DNA of 64,000 nucleotides, from positions 1 through 64,000 of the forward strand of contig SVQK01000120.1 in the NCBI GenBank assembly GCA_015065385.1, written 5' to 3'. The first letter of the stretch is position 1. The number at the start of each line of letters is the position of its first letter. Position numbers and translations under genes: made by a program. The notes beneath the pieces are model-generated. The model did no database searches. It was not told where the DNA came from and saw only the letters and a list, made by a program, of their open reading frames with translations. Positions 8,174 through 17,113 of the stretch are shown here, in pieces. This stretch comes from Oscillospiraceae bacterium (GTDB taxonomy: Bacteria > Bacillota > Clostridia > Oscillospirales > CAG-272).

Positions 8174-9787
8174 ATGAAAAAACTGGTACCCGTCATTGTC
8201 ATCATCCTGGCTCTCTGCCTGATTCTCCCGGCTTGCGGCAGCGCCAGCGGTGAAAAAATCCTGACCGTTCAGGTAGGGCCGGATCCCGAAACCCTCGATC
8301 CCGCTCTGAACAGCGCGGTGGACGGAGGCAATATGCTTCTTCACACCTTCGAATGTCTGCTCACCGTGGACAAGAACGGAGCCATCGCCCCCGGCTGTGC
8401 CGAGACATGGGAAAGCTCCGACGACGGCCTTGTCTGGACCTTCCATCTCCGCGACGGTCTGAAATGGTCCGACGGATCTCCGTTCAAGGCATCCGACTTT
8501 GTGTACAGCTGGCAGCGCGTGGCCAACCCGGAGACCGCCGCCCCGTACGCCGACACCGTCCTCTGGCCCGTGGCGAATTTTGACGCTGTCTTTGCCGGAG
8601 AAGCGGATCCCTCGACCCTCGGCGTTTCCGCTCCCGACGACAAGACCTTCGTGGTGACCCTCAGCGCAGCCTGCCCTTACTTTGAGAGTCTGGCCGCGTT
8701 CGCCACCCTGAGCCCGGTCAATCCCGCCACCATCGAAGCCAACGGCGACGCGTGGGCCGTCAAGCCGGAGACCTACATTTCCAACGGTCCGTTCATGATC
8801 ACCGAATGGGTCCCCGGAAGCCACATCGTCACCAAGGCAAACCCGAATTACTGGAACAAGAGCGCCATTAAGCTGGATGGTATCAAATGGCTCCTCATGG
8901 AGGATTCCAACGCGTCCTACAGCGCTTACCAGACCGGCGAGACGCTCTTCATCAAGGACGTTCCGACCGAAGAGATCCCGAGCCTGCTCTCAAACCCCGA
9001 ATTCCACATCGATCCCATCATCGGCACATACTATCTGAATCTGAACTGCACGAAGGCTCCCTTTGACAACGCCGACGTCCGGAAAGCGCTGAGCCTTGCG
9101 ATCGACCGCGACTATGTGGCGAATACGATCATGCAGGGCACCTACGTTGCGGCTTACAATTTCATGGGTCCCGGCTGGGCGGATCCCAAGGGCGGCGACT
9201 TCTACGCAAACGCCAACGGCGGCAAGCCCTATATCAGCTCCGACTACGAGGCCAACCTCGCCGAGGCGAAGCAGCTGATGCAGAAGGCCGGCTACAGCGG
9301 AAGCGCGGACAAGCTGGATCTGCAGATCACCTACTCGACGAACGATTCCGGGTATCACAAGGTCGTGGCCGAATACCTGCAGGAAGCGTGGAAGCAGATC
9401 GGCGTCGATCTGAAGGTCGAGATCGTCGAATGGGCTTCCTTCACGCCCATGCGCAGAGCCGGCGACTATATGGCCGCCCGCAACGGCTGGGTCGGAGACT
9501 ACAGCGATCCTTCCAATATGATCGAGCTGCTCTATTCCTCGAACGGCAACAACGACGGCAAGTACAACAACCCCGACTTTGACGCCGCCATCGATGTCTC
9601 CCGCTCCACCATGGATGTGAACAAACGCTCCGACGCCCTGCACAAGGCCGAGGACATTCTGATGGAGACCGCGGGATGTGTTCCCGTCGCGTACTACACG
9701 GACTTCTATCTCCAGAGCGCGAAGATCACCGGCATGTGGCATTCCGCTTACGGCTACTGGTACTTCATGTACGCGGATATCAAGTAA
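8174..9787 (+). CDS. oppA: Peptide-binding lipoprotein of the ABC importer (SBP_bac_5 family)
   Basis: 537 aa behind an AGGAGG ribosome site. The N-terminal signal ends in the lipobox LPAC near residue 19, so it is a lipid-anchored extracellular binding protein. GPDPETLDPALNSAVDGG opens the SBP_bac_5 fold, and GLVWTFHLRDGLKWSDG is the typical family block. Later conserved parts are ISNGPFMITEW, NPNYWNK and VRKALSLAIDR. It delivers ligand to the OppBCDF-type complex encoded immediately upstream. Similarity to OppA of Firmicutes suggests oligopeptides, but the ligand is not determined by sequence alone. Confidence 0.92.
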   Translation: MKKLVPVIVIILALCLILPACGSASGEKILTVQVGPDPETLDPALNSAVDGGNMLLHTFECLLTVDKNGAIAPGCAETWESSDDGLVWTFHLRDGLKWSDGSPFKASDFVYSWQRVANPETAAPYADTVLWPVANFDAVFAGEADPSTLGVSAPDDKTFVVTLSAACPYFESLAAFATLSPVNPATIEANGDAWAVKPETYISNGPFMITEWVPGSHIVTKANPNYWNKSAIKLDGIKWLLMEDSNASYSAYQTGETLFIKDVPTEEIPSLLSNPEFHIDPIIGTYYLNLNCTKAPFDNADVRKALSLAIDRDYVANTIMQGTYVAAYNFMGPGWADPKGGDFYANANGGKPYISSDYEANLAEAKQLMQKAGYSGSADKLDLQITYSTNDSGYHKVVAEYLQEAWKQIGVDLKVEIVEWASFTPMRRAGDYMAARNGWVGDYSDPSNMIELLYSSNGNNDGKYNNPDFDAAIDVSRSTMDVNKRSDALHKAEDILMETAGCVPVAYYTDFYLQSAKITGMWHSAYGYWYFMYADIK

Positions 9788-9862
9788 GAGGATTCCGGAA
9801 CAATACGCCGCATAAACAAATCCGAATTCCGGTCTTTAAGGAATAACAATTGAATTTGCCGC

Positions 9863-9915
9863 CGGCATAGCAGGGAGTTTTGGTTTTACTCCGGCTGTGC
9901 CGACGGTTTTTGTTT
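9863..9915 (+). terminator. Intrinsic terminator of the opp operon
   Basis: CGGCATAGC (9863-9871) pairs with GCTGTGCCG (9894-9902), with an inner GGAGT/ACTCC stem, followed after a few bases by a T-rich tract at 9907-9915. It lies about 75 bp after the oppA stop. Confidence 0.75.
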
Positions 9916-10026
9916 ACCATAGGGGAGACGGAAAGCAAGAGGTCTGCCCCGGCAGAGCACCGGCGGAACGGCGGATTTGAAGGCCGGGAAACCGGGACGA
10001 CGGAAGACAGAAGTCGGGATGATCGT

Positions 10027-10902
10027 TCAGTTTGTTTGATTTTTGGGATACAGGATTTCAAGTGACTGTGCAATCTTTTTCAAATCTTCCCGAATCGCAT
10101 CCGCTTCTTCCCGCGAGTGCGCATTGACAGTCAGATCATACAGGACCGACTCATATCCGTAATAAAGATGGATCCCGATGGTATCATCGCTCACAGCTTC
10201 CCCTATGACATAAGGAATCCCGGACGGAGCCGTGCATTCCTCTGCGGACAGCGAAGCCGGATCCGAAAGCAGCGCCGTATAGGAACCGAAATCGGTTGTA
10301 TCTTCCCTGTACTTTGCGAAGATATTGAAGTCTCCGTTCCAGATTCGTTCCGTTTCTTCTCCGCTGTCACGGTATCGGACAAGGGACAGGACCGACCACA
10401 TCAGACAAGGACTTCGCCTTCCGTTTTCTTCGACGGTGGAAACAATCGCGTCGATCGGACCTCTCTGAACCAGTTCTCCCCGCTCGTTCTCCATCCACGC
10501 CCCGGAACGCTCGGGCGTTATCAGTCTGCTTGCGGCAAACGGAAGGCCGAAGAATTCCTGCCATTCCTGCACGGAATCAAAGTTCAGAAAGGCTTTGAAA
10601 TCACGTTCGGGATCAACGGAGTCAAGAACGATGCCGACAGATTCGTTCGGCATCACGACTGTCCCCTGATTCAGGGTAAGCCTCAACCCGTTACCGACAG
10701 TTTGAACATCGGGCTTGTTCCAGAACAGGCCTGCCGCCGCCATGGCTGTACCGCATATCAAAACGGCTGCGGCTGCAATCAACACAGCCAAATGTCTTTT
10801 CCTCAGCCCGGGTTTCAGCGAGCTGGTTGAACTTTTTTCAGCGTTCAAAATCAAGTCGTCGGAGACGAACTCCATTGCGTCCAGCAGTTTATCGCCGCTC
10901 AT
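10027..10902 (-). CDS. Membrane protein encoded with a sigma factor, probable anti-sigma factor
   Basis: 291 aa. A cytoplasmic N-terminus of about 35 residues leads into one membrane segment (HLAVLIAAAAVLICGTAMAAAG, near residues 37-58, described here in part). A large extracytoplasmic domain of about 230 residues follows. I recognise no named domain in it. The start overlaps the stop of the upstream sigma factor gene (ATGA). Gene order and topology resemble sigma/anti-sigma pairs, where the short cytoplasmic part would hold the sigma factor; this role is inferred from context only. Confidence 0.65.
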   Translation of the reverse strand: MSGDKLLDAMEFVSDDLILNAEKSSTSSLKPGLRKRHLAVLIAAAAVLICGTAMAAAGLFWNKPDVQTVGNGLRLTLNQGTVVMPNESVGIVLDSVDPERDFKAFLNFDSVQEWQEFFGLPFAASRLITPERSGAWMENERGELVQRGPIDAIVSTVEENGRRSPCLMWSVLSLVRYRDSGEETERIWNGDFNIFAKYREDTTDFGSYTALLSDPASLSAEECTAPSGIPYVIGEAVSDDTIGIHLYYGYESVLYDLTVNAHSREEADAIREDLKKIAQSLEILYPKNQTN

Positions 10903-11459
10903 TCGATATAGCCCTCCTTTTTCAGGTATGTCTTCAACTCGTTTCGGCAGCGCAGCAAGGTCATTTTGACCTTGCTCACGCCGATCCCAAGGGTGGACGC
11001 AATGCGGTCCACAGAATCAAGATACCAGTAACGCCGCATGAAGATCGTTTGCTTTTCTTCACTCAGCGAATGCAGGTACCGGGAAATTGCTTCCCCCAAT
11101 TCTTTCGCCTCAAGCTGATCCGAAGCATTATCCCGCGCCGGGATGCACGCCTCCATTTCCGCCGTCAGCTCCGTAAGGACCGCGCTGCGCTTCAGGCTGC
11201 TTCTTTTCCTGCATACATCGAGCGAAATATGCCTGATGATCCGCGCCAGAAACGGATAGAAATAGGTGGACGGATTTTGCGGCGGGATGGTATTCCACGC
11301 CTCGAGATAGGTGTCGTTTTCGCATTCTTCGGCGGTGAGCGCGTCTTCCGTGATCCCGAAGGCAATATTGCGGAGCCGCTTCCCGTATTTCAGGGAAGTC
11401 TGCTCGATCGCTGATTCGTCCCGTGAAAAAAACAGGGACACGATTTTTTCATCGTCCAA
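10899..11459 (-). CDS. ECF-like RNA polymerase sigma factor
   Basis: 186 aa. A sigma-70 region 2 is visible at about residues 20-85 (YGKRLRNIAFGI, then AEECENDTYLEAWNTIPP and the ISLDVCRKR end). A region 4 helix-turn-helix lies at about 120-180 (LSEEKQTIFMRRYWYLDSVDRIASTLG, then VSKVKMTLLRCRNELKTYL; both shortened here). The likely start is TTG 11459, 8 nt after AAGGAGG. It is translationally coupled to the downstream membrane protein, which fits control by a cognate anti-sigma factor. The signal sensed is unknown. Confidence 0.85.
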   Translation of the reverse strand: MDDEKIVSLFFSRDESAIEQTSLKYGKRLRNIAFGITEDALTAEECENDTYLEAWNTIPPQNPSTYFYPFLARIIRHISLDVCRKRSSLKRSAVLTELTAEMEACIPARDNASDQLEAKELGEAISRYLHSLSEEKQTIFMRRYWYLDSVDRIASTLGIGVSKVKMTLLRCRNELKTYLKKEGYIE

Positions 11460-11541
11460 ATTGTTATCCTCCTTCCGCCGGTGTATCGAACGCCTTCACT
11501 CTCTATAGCGCATTCAAACGGCTCAGGTCACAGGATTTCGG

Positions 11542-11576
11542 AAAAAATAAAAAAACTGTTTTCTCAAGAAACGGTT
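11542..11576 (-). terminator. Second intrinsic terminator, minus strand
   Basis: On the minus strand AACCGTTTC and GAAAACAGTT flank a TTGA loop (11576-11554), with one G-U pair and one bulge, followed by a T-rich run at 11553-11542. Confidence 0.6.
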
Positions 11577-11623
11577 TTCGCCGCGGATCGTGATCACGCA
11601 TCGAATCCTTTTTCAACTCGAAT

Positions 11624-11656
11624 AAAAAAGGATGGGCTCATACCGCGAACCCATCC
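11624..11656 (-). terminator. Intrinsic terminator after the lipoprotein gene
   Basis: On the minus strand GGATGGG (11656-11650) and CCCATCC (11636-11630) form a perfect 7 bp stem, followed by TTTTTT at 11629-11624. Confidence 0.8.
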
Positions 11657-11783
11657 CGTATTCCCAGCCGGCAGATTCCCCGGCGTCCCGCTTCCGTTTC
11701 TCCGGCTCCCTCCTCAAAGAATTCAATCACAGAGTCTGCATGAATATTCGTTTTTTCAGTCTCCGTATCGATCCATCGCTTTC

Positions 11784-12281
11784 CTATTGCGGAACAGACG
11801 CGGCCGTCATGTCTTCGCAGAACTTCCGGAAATCATACTGCGCGTCGAGATCTCGGAACGCAAACACCTGTTTCGTCCCTTTGTCGCCGTCCCAGTAGAT
11901 GTAGAGCCACGGTCCGCTGCCGCCCGTGCTCGTCTCTTCCTTCCGCTCCGTCACCGTGCCGCCTTCGATGCACTTGCAGAACTGCGTCCACTCGTCCGGG
12001 GACAGTTCCTTCCTCCCGGAGATCGTCACGTCGTTCTCCGTCAGCGGCCAGTGATCGCCCTCGCGTTTTTCGTGATAGAAGGTGTGGACGCCGTCCTCCG
12101 TGACCACGCGGTAACGCTGAAAGAAGGGTGGATTCGTGCTTGTGGATACTGTATAGTAGAAGTCGCTGATCTGTTCGAGCTTTATGCCGTCTCCCACCGT
12201 CAGCGGGCCTCCGCAAGCGACAAGGAAGACGATGAGGAGAACAGCGGGGAGGAGTATAAACAGGATATTCATCTTTTTCAC
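11784..12281 (-). CDS. Putative lipoprotein of unknown function
   Basis: 165 aa, probable GTG start at 12281 (M1 is a GTG codon, with GGA about 10 nt upstream). The N-terminal signal sequence ends at the lipobox LVAC near residue 22, predicting lipid attachment outside the membrane. The mature part is hydrophilic, with aromatic-rich segments such as GSGPWLYIYWDGDKGT, and I recognise no family. It lies 31 bp after the small membrane protein gene at 12313-12528 and is probably co-transcribed with it. A clear terminator follows. Confidence 0.75.
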   Translation of the reverse strand: MKKMNILFILLPAVLLIVFLVACGGPLTVGDGIKLEQISDFYYTVSTSTNPPFFQRYRVVTEDGVHTFYHEKREGDHWPLTENDVTISGRKELSPDEWTQFCKCIEGGTVTERKEETSTGGSGPWLYIYWDGDKGTKQVFAFRDLDAQYDFRKFCEDMTAASVPQ

Positions 12282-12312
12282 GGTAATCCGTCCTTTCCCA
12301 CGGGCAGGGTGA

Positions 12313-12528
12313 TCAATGATTTCGTTTGTTTTTCATCTTACCATACCATGCCCTGATTTTCTTGCGGCAGAAAAAGAGTACGATAACGGCGGTCGCAACA
12401 AACAGGAAGAAAATGACCTCGCTCCAGGGACGGTTTGAAGCCCATTCCATTCCCGCGATCTTGCACCCGGCATATACATAGCACATGATGCAGAATGCCC
12501 ATAGATAGATCCACAGTCTGTCGTCCAT
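12313..12528 (-). CDS. Small membrane protein of unknown function
   Basis: 71 aa with a good ribosome site (GGAGGT, spacer of about 6) before the ATG at 12528. Two hydrophobic segments are visible (about residues 5-24 and 36-55), followed by a basic tail (FCRKKIRAWYGKMKNKRNH). That predicts two membrane helices with the C-terminus in the cytoplasm. No family is recognised. It would be transcribed just before the lipoprotein gene. Confidence 0.65.
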   Translation of the reverse strand: MDDRLWIYLWAFCIMCYVYAGCKIAGMEWASNRPWSEVIFFLFVATAVIVLFFCRKKIRAWYGKMKNKRNH

Positions 12529-12610
12529 TTTTACCTCCGGGATTGCGTCGTTTTCGGCAGGGAAGCGAAAGATCCGTACGCCCTCTGCCCCTGTGTCTGA
12601 TTTCCGTGTT

Positions 12611-13609
12611 TCAGCTTTCGTACTCCGGAGTCATGACCCGTCTACCGGTTTCGAAGGATTCGATCGCGGCGTGTGCCAGCTTCAGCGCCCGAAGCCCCTT
12701 TTCAGCGGGGACGGGCGGCTTTCGTCCTTCGAGGAGCGCGGGAATCAGGGCGTCCAGATGGCGGTCGAGATTGCGGTTGAAGCTCCGTTCGTCGTCCCGG
12801 AAGAACGCGGGATTCCAGACCTCCGCCCGGCGGGAATCCGCGGACTGAAAGCTGTATCCGTTCACGGAATCTTCCATGAGGATGCGCCCCCTCGTGCCGT
12901 TGATCTCGACGAAATGGGACAGCTTGTAGTATTCCGACGAATCGAACGTGCCGAGGAACGACCCGACGCCTCCCCCCGCGAACCGGAGCGATAGGGAGAA
13001 GGTCGAAAAGCTCCCTTTGCCGGTCATGTCCGTCATTTCCGCCTGCACCGACGCGATGGGACCGCAGAGCGATTCGAGCAGATCCAGACCGTGGCACTGC
13101 GCCTCGATCAGGTTCAGATAGGGGTGGTTCAGCGGACCGGATCCGTGCCCGAACCGCCACAGCGCGAACACGACGCCGCCGAGCCGTCCTTTTTCGATGT
13201 CCTCCCGCGCCATTTGAGCGGGGATGCTGTAGCGGTGGTTGAAATCGATGGCAAAGAAGAGCTTCTTCTTCCGGGCCTCCGCCACCATCGTCTCCGCCTC
13301 GTCGAGCCGATAGGCAAGCGGCTTTTCGACGAGCAGCGGAATGCCCGCGCGGATCACCTCCATGGTGGGCTCGAACGTCCCCTGACCCGGCATGCAGACG
13401 GAAACGAAATCGGGCTTTTCTTTCTCTATCATCTCCGTGATGTTCAGGTAATACGGCACGCCGAATTCCTCGGCCCGACGCCGGGTGCGCTCTTCCGTCC
13501 GCCCGTTGACGGAGGTGAGAACGGTATCGCGCCGCGAGGAAAACGCCCGCGCATGCTGATACCCCCATCCGCCCGCGCCGATCACGGCGACTCGCAAAGG
13601 TTTGTTCAT
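12611..13609 (-). CDS. Gfo/Idh/MocA family NAD(P)-dependent oxidoreductase
   Basis: About 332 aa. ATG 13609 is preferred because GGGGGGAGAGG lies just before it; a GTG at 13657 overlaps the upstream stop but has no ribosome site. The Rossmann start RVAVIGAGGWGYQHARAF and the VEKPLAYRLDEAE motif (conserved EKP) are diagnostic, and a DFNHRYS segment precedes the C-terminal substrate domain. Members oxidise or reduce sugars, inositols and their derivatives in the cytoplasm. Location at the end of a GH4/SDR/ManD/GH31 gene block suggests a sugar or sugar-acid substrate. The exact substrate is unknown. Confidence 0.87.
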   Translation of the reverse strand: MNKPLRVAVIGAGGWGYQHARAFSSRRDTVLTSVNGRTEERTRRRAEEFGVPYYLNITEMIEKEKPDFVSVCMPGQGTFEPTMEVIRAGIPLLVEKPLAYRLDEAETMVAEARKKKLFFAIDFNHRYSIPAQMAREDIEKGRLGGVVFALWRFGHGSGPLNHPYLNLIEAQCHGLDLLESLCGPIASVQAEMTDMTGKGSFSTFSLSLRFAGGGVGSFLGTFDSSEYYKLSHFVEINGTRGRILMEDSVNGYSFQSADSRRAEVWNPAFFRDDERSFNRNLDRHLDALIPALLEGRKPPVPAEKGLRALKLAHAAIESFETGRRVMTPEYES

Positions 13610-13653
13610 TCCTCTCCCCCCTGTTCGTGTCTTTGTTGTCGTCTCTTCTGCGG

Positions 13654-15825
13654 TCACTCTGCGCGCACGGACCCTCCTCCGAAGCCGAACGGCAGTTCGA
13701 CGGTGATGAGGCCGTCGGAATACACCGCGGACAGCGGGGAACCGGCCGAAGCGTCAGAAACCGTCAGCTTGTCCTGCGTGTGGATGCGCAGGGTGAGCTT
13801 CTTTGAAAGATACTCGTCCGCGACACCGCCGGGATCGCGCGGGGAGACCGTCAGCATGCAGACGCCGTCCTTTGTCGAGCCGGTGACACGGGTGCGCGCC
13901 GTCGTGCCGCTGCGGTAAGCTAAGGTCTCGCCGTCGTCCTCGTACAGGGTGAACTCTCCGGACGTTCCCTCGCGCGGATACCAGTCGAGATAGATCGTCT
14001 CGGGGATGCGCTCCATGATAGCGGGCTGGGGATCCATGCGCCCGAGGATCGCCCCAGCCTTCACGAGCAGCGCGCCGCCCCGTCCCTCGGGAGGCGTGTA
14101 GTCCAGCACACCGCCGCCCTTGTACTCCTCCCCGGTCCAGAAGTCGATCCAGAGGCCGTCCGGGAGCGGGAAGCGCATTTCAAAGGCGCCGACCAGCAGA
14201 GAGTCGCCGAGGAAGTAGAGGGTCATCGCGTCGTCGTAGCGGTCCGTGTCCTCGTAGATCAAAGACAGCGGCCTTGCCATCGGAAGCCCCGTCTCCCACG
14301 CGGCATAGGCGGCGGCGTAGAGCGTCGGGAACAGCGACGAGCGGAGGTTGGAATAAAACCGGATCGCCTCCTCGAGCGACGGGCGCAGGAACCATGGATA
14401 ACGCCAGTAAGCCCAGTCGTTGTACTGCGCCCACGGCATCAAAAAGCCGCAGTGGATCCCTTCGACGGAGGTCACCATCATGTCGCAGGTGGAGTTGGAG
14501 TGACCGGTCATGGAGAAGTTGAGCAGGGAAGTCATGGACTTCGGCCCGCCGCCTGTGTCGCCCGCCCACGTCGCGGCATAGCCCGGAGTGCCGGCGTACA
14601 TCGCCGCGGTGTAGATCATCGAACGGCGGCCCGTGTAGTCTTCAAACCCCTCCGCCATCTGCCGGGCATAGAGGACGGGATAGAGGTTGTGTACCTCGGC
14701 GTCGAGGTATTTCCCGGCCCACAGGCGGTCGGGATGGGCGCTGACCTGGTTGGAGCCGTCCAGCTTGAAGGCCGCCGCGCCGTTGTCCACGAACTTTTTC
14801 AGGTGCTCGAACCAGTCCTCGCCGTGCTTTGTGATCCTGTCCATATAGACGTCGTCGTCCAGATGCTCGTCGATGATCTCGGCGTCCGTGAAGTCGGCGA
14901 GATCCGTGCGCAGGGTGACCTTGTTCCCGACGTCGCGCTCCTCCTTGAGCAGGAGGTCGTAATCCATGCAGAGCCAGAGGGAGAAGCGGAAGGACATTTC
15001 GCGCAGAGGGTAGAAGAAGGTGCTGGAATCGCTGATGTTGGCGGGCTTCCAGTAGGGCAGGGGGAACTTCTCGGGGTTCCATTTCTTGTCCACGGAATAG
15101 TCGTAGTTCTGCGCCATCCAGGAGGGCTCGAGCCCCACGGTGTCGCAGGGAATCCCCTCCTTGCGGAACGTGCGGCAGTCCCACAGCATCGAGCGGATAT
15201 CGGTTTCCATGTTCAGCACATACAGGAACCCGTAGGCAAACTTCGGGAGCACCTGAGGGCGTCCGGTCAGCTTCGTATAGGCGGCGATGCAGGATTTCAT
15301 CGATCCGCAGGCGAACAGGTAAAGATCGAGGTGGCCGTCCGATACAGTGACGCGCAGCCGGTCGGGGTCGCTGTCGCCGATATCGAAGCGGTGGCGGTAG
15401 GTGGTGTTGACGAAGACCGCCCATCCCTCGGAGGACACAAGAAACGGGATCGGGCCGTAGGAGACCACGTTGCGGATCCACATGTCGGCGGTGTGTCCGC
15501 GCTTCTGGATGCAGTCCCGGGTCTCGTCTCCCAGCCCGTAGAATCGCTCGGACTTTTCCAGCGGCTGATCCAGCGTATAGCCTCGGCAGGCGTTCCCATC
15601 CTGCAAAGTGAAGGTCAGCGTCCGCCGCCCGCCGGAGAGGGTCAGGGTGTCGCCGTCCGCGGTGAGGCGGAGTCCCCTGTCGGTCACGGCGGCGTCGGAG
15701 ATTTCCGCGGCTTCCGGTTCATGGATCAGTCCGTAGCGGGACAGGAGCGTATCGGTAAAGACGCCGTCGGCACAGGCGCGGACGCGGAATACGCCGTTTC
15801 CAAAGGCGCGCAGCTCAAATTTCAT
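13654..15825 (-). CDS. Glycoside hydrolase family 31 (alpha-glucosidase/alpha-xylosidase-like)
   Basis: 723 aa with no signal peptide, so probably cytoplasmic. An N-terminal beta-sandwich is followed by GLGDETRDCIQKRGH, then the TIM barrel. Catalytic hallmarks are FKLDGSNQVSAHPD (the Asp acts as nucleophile in GH31) and AATWAGDTGGG (the Asp is the acid/base). The C-terminal part PREGTSGEFTLYEDDGETLAYRSG is the usual GH31 beta-domain. It removes alpha-linked glucose, xylose or related residues. The gene has GGGAGG before ATG 15825 and lies between a nucleotidyltransferase gene and the oxidoreductase gene. Confidence 0.9.
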   Translation of the reverse strand: MKFELRAFGNGVFRVRACADGVFTDTLLSRYGLIHEPEAAEISDAAVTDRGLRLTADGDTLTLSGGRRTLTFTLQDGNACRGYTLDQPLEKSERFYGLGDETRDCIQKRGHTADMWIRNVVSYGPIPFLVSSEGWAVFVNTTYRHRFDIGDSDPDRLRVTVSDGHLDLYLFACGSMKSCIAAYTKLTGRPQVLPKFAYGFLYVLNMETDIRSMLWDCRTFRKEGIPCDTVGLEPSWMAQNYDYSVDKKWNPEKFPLPYWKPANISDSSTFFYPLREMSFRFSLWLCMDYDLLLKEERDVGNKVTLRTDLADFTDAEIIDEHLDDDVYMDRITKHGEDWFEHLKKFVDNGAAAFKLDGSNQVSAHPDRLWAGKYLDAEVHNLYPVLYARQMAEGFEDYTGRRSMIYTAAMYAGTPGYAATWAGDTGGGPKSMTSLLNFSMTGHSNSTCDMMVTSVEGIHCGFLMPWAQYNDWAYWRYPWFLRPSLEEAIRFYSNLRSSLFPTLYAAAYAAWETGLPMARPLSLIYEDTDRYDDAMTLYFLGDSLLVGAFEMRFPLPDGLWIDFWTGEEYKGGGVLDYTPPEGRGGALLVKAGAILGRMDPQPAIMERIPETIYLDWYPREGTSGEFTLYEDDGETLAYRSGTTARTRVTGSTKDGVCMLTVSPRDPGGVADEYLSKKLTLRIHTQDKLTVSDASAGSPLSAVYSDGLITVELPFGFGGGSVRAE

Positions 15826-15966
15826 GGCAGTATCCTCCCTGTATCAGATGAACGGAGGCAGAGCGGATCGGCGGATCGGGAATTCACATCATGCTGTAAG
15901 GATCCGTCCGTGAGCGCGCAGGCAGCGGCAGACCGCGCCGCGAAGTCCGTTCCATGCCTCTTTTCT

Positions 15967-17064
15967 TTATTGGTCCGATCCCGCATCCGGCGCCCGGAGA
16001 TAGTCCCGGACGAACGCGTCGGTATCCTCATACTCCCGGAGCTTCACGCCCGCGCTCCGGCATTCCTCCCGGTACCGGCATAGGAGCGCGTCGAAGCCCG
16101 CCTCCGTTTTTCGAAGATCATCCGGATCGTAGACCGCCATTATGTCGTATTCCCCGATCCGGTATTCGCCGCCGACCTCCTCCGTCAGCATCCACCCGAA
16201 CGACTCCAAGCTTTCGAGGGCGAGGTGTCTGTCCCCCGTTTCGGCCGCAAGGTGCATTTTCCCGCGCCAGTTGGAATACATTTCCTCCCAGGTTCCGGCC
16301 AAATCCTCCGGATCGGGCGCCATTTTCGGGGCGGCAAACGATTCCCCGGTCTTCCGGAACACGGCTGTGACCGCTTTCAAAAGCTCCGCCGACGCTTTTC
16401 GGACGGCTTCCGTATCCCGGGCCGCGGCGACTTCCTCGATCAGAGCGCAGAGGTTGTCCGGCTTTCTCTCAAGGGCCTCGAGCTCCTCATACCGCGCCTT
16501 GACCCCCAGCCGATAATACCGCTTGTTCAGCATGGTCAGGCCGTCTTCGACCGAAGAGATCATCCCGGTGCTCCACCGGCGGACGTTGGAGAGGGAATCG
16601 GCGGAATATGCCATCGCAAAGCAGTGCTCCGCTTCACTCAGGTATTTTTTCGCCTTCTCGAAATCCTCCGCCCCGAAGGGAGAGGACAGCCTTGTGCGAG
16701 CCTCTGCGCGGATTTCGCCGAGCGTGTCGTCTGCCTCTTTTCCCGCGCTCCAGACGATCCTTGCGTCCATCAGCTTGGCGATGTGGGGATTCTCATACCG
16801 CGCCATCTGTCTTAATCTGTCCCAGCTCATGCAGTAGAGGTCGTGCGCCGCCTGCATATCCTTCTGCACGAAGGCCGCGGCCAGACAGTCCCCCGCACCG
16901 TCGTTCACCACGATCAAAAGATCCAGATCGGATCGGGCGTGTGCCTGTCCCGTGGCAAAGGAGCCGTTTACGCCGACCAGAGCCAGGGAGCCCGGGCAAT
17001 CCCGCTGTGCCTTCTCGATCACGGCGCGGATGATCTTCCGGTTCCGCTCCTTTTGTGTTTCCAT
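15967..17064 (-). CDS. Nucleotidyltransferase-domain protein (Pol beta superfamily)
   Basis: 365 aa. Residues about 25-55 read LVGVNGSFATGQAHARSDLDLLIVV, matching the minimal nucleotidyltransferase pattern GS-x(n)-G-x(n)-SDxD, where the aspartates bind metal. The rest is helical with no family I can name. Such proteins resemble aminoglycoside or kanamycin nucleotidyltransferases, and the toxin/antitoxin MNT group, in fold only. It lies between the ManD-like and GH31 genes with about 50 bp to ManD and a GGAG ribosome site. Its role in a sugar-catabolic block is unclear. Confidence 0.75.
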   Translation of the reverse strand: METQKERNRKIIRAVIEKAQRDCPGSLALVGVNGSFATGQAHARSDLDLLIVVNDGAGDCLAAAFVQKDMQAAHDLYCMSWDRLRQMARYENPHIAKLMDARIVWSAGKEADDTLGEIRAEARTRLSSPFGAEDFEKAKKYLSEAEHCFAMAYSADSLSNVRRWSTGMISSVEDGLTMLNKRYYRLGVKARYEELEALERKPDNLCALIEEVAAARDTEAVRKASAELLKAVTAVFRKTGESFAAPKMAPDPEDLAGTWEEMYSNWRGKMHLAAETGDRHLALESLESFGWMLTEEVGGEYRIGEYDIMAVYDPDDLRKTEAGFDALLCRYREECRSAGVKLREYEDTDAFVRDYLRAPDAGSDQ

Positions 17065-17113
17065 ACCGTTTCATCTCCTTCCTCGCGGTCGATCCCGCAA
17101 CCGGAGCCAGCCT

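Larger units (their letters stand above)
11460..11783 (-). other. Intergenic region with two tandem terminators
   Basis: 324 bp with no convincing gene. It holds two minus-strand intrinsic terminators (11624-11656 and 11542-11576) that insulate the sigma factor gene from the lipoprotein gene upstream. The remaining ~80 bp next to the sigma gene should hold its promoter, but I see no convincing -35/-10 pair. Confidence 0.6.
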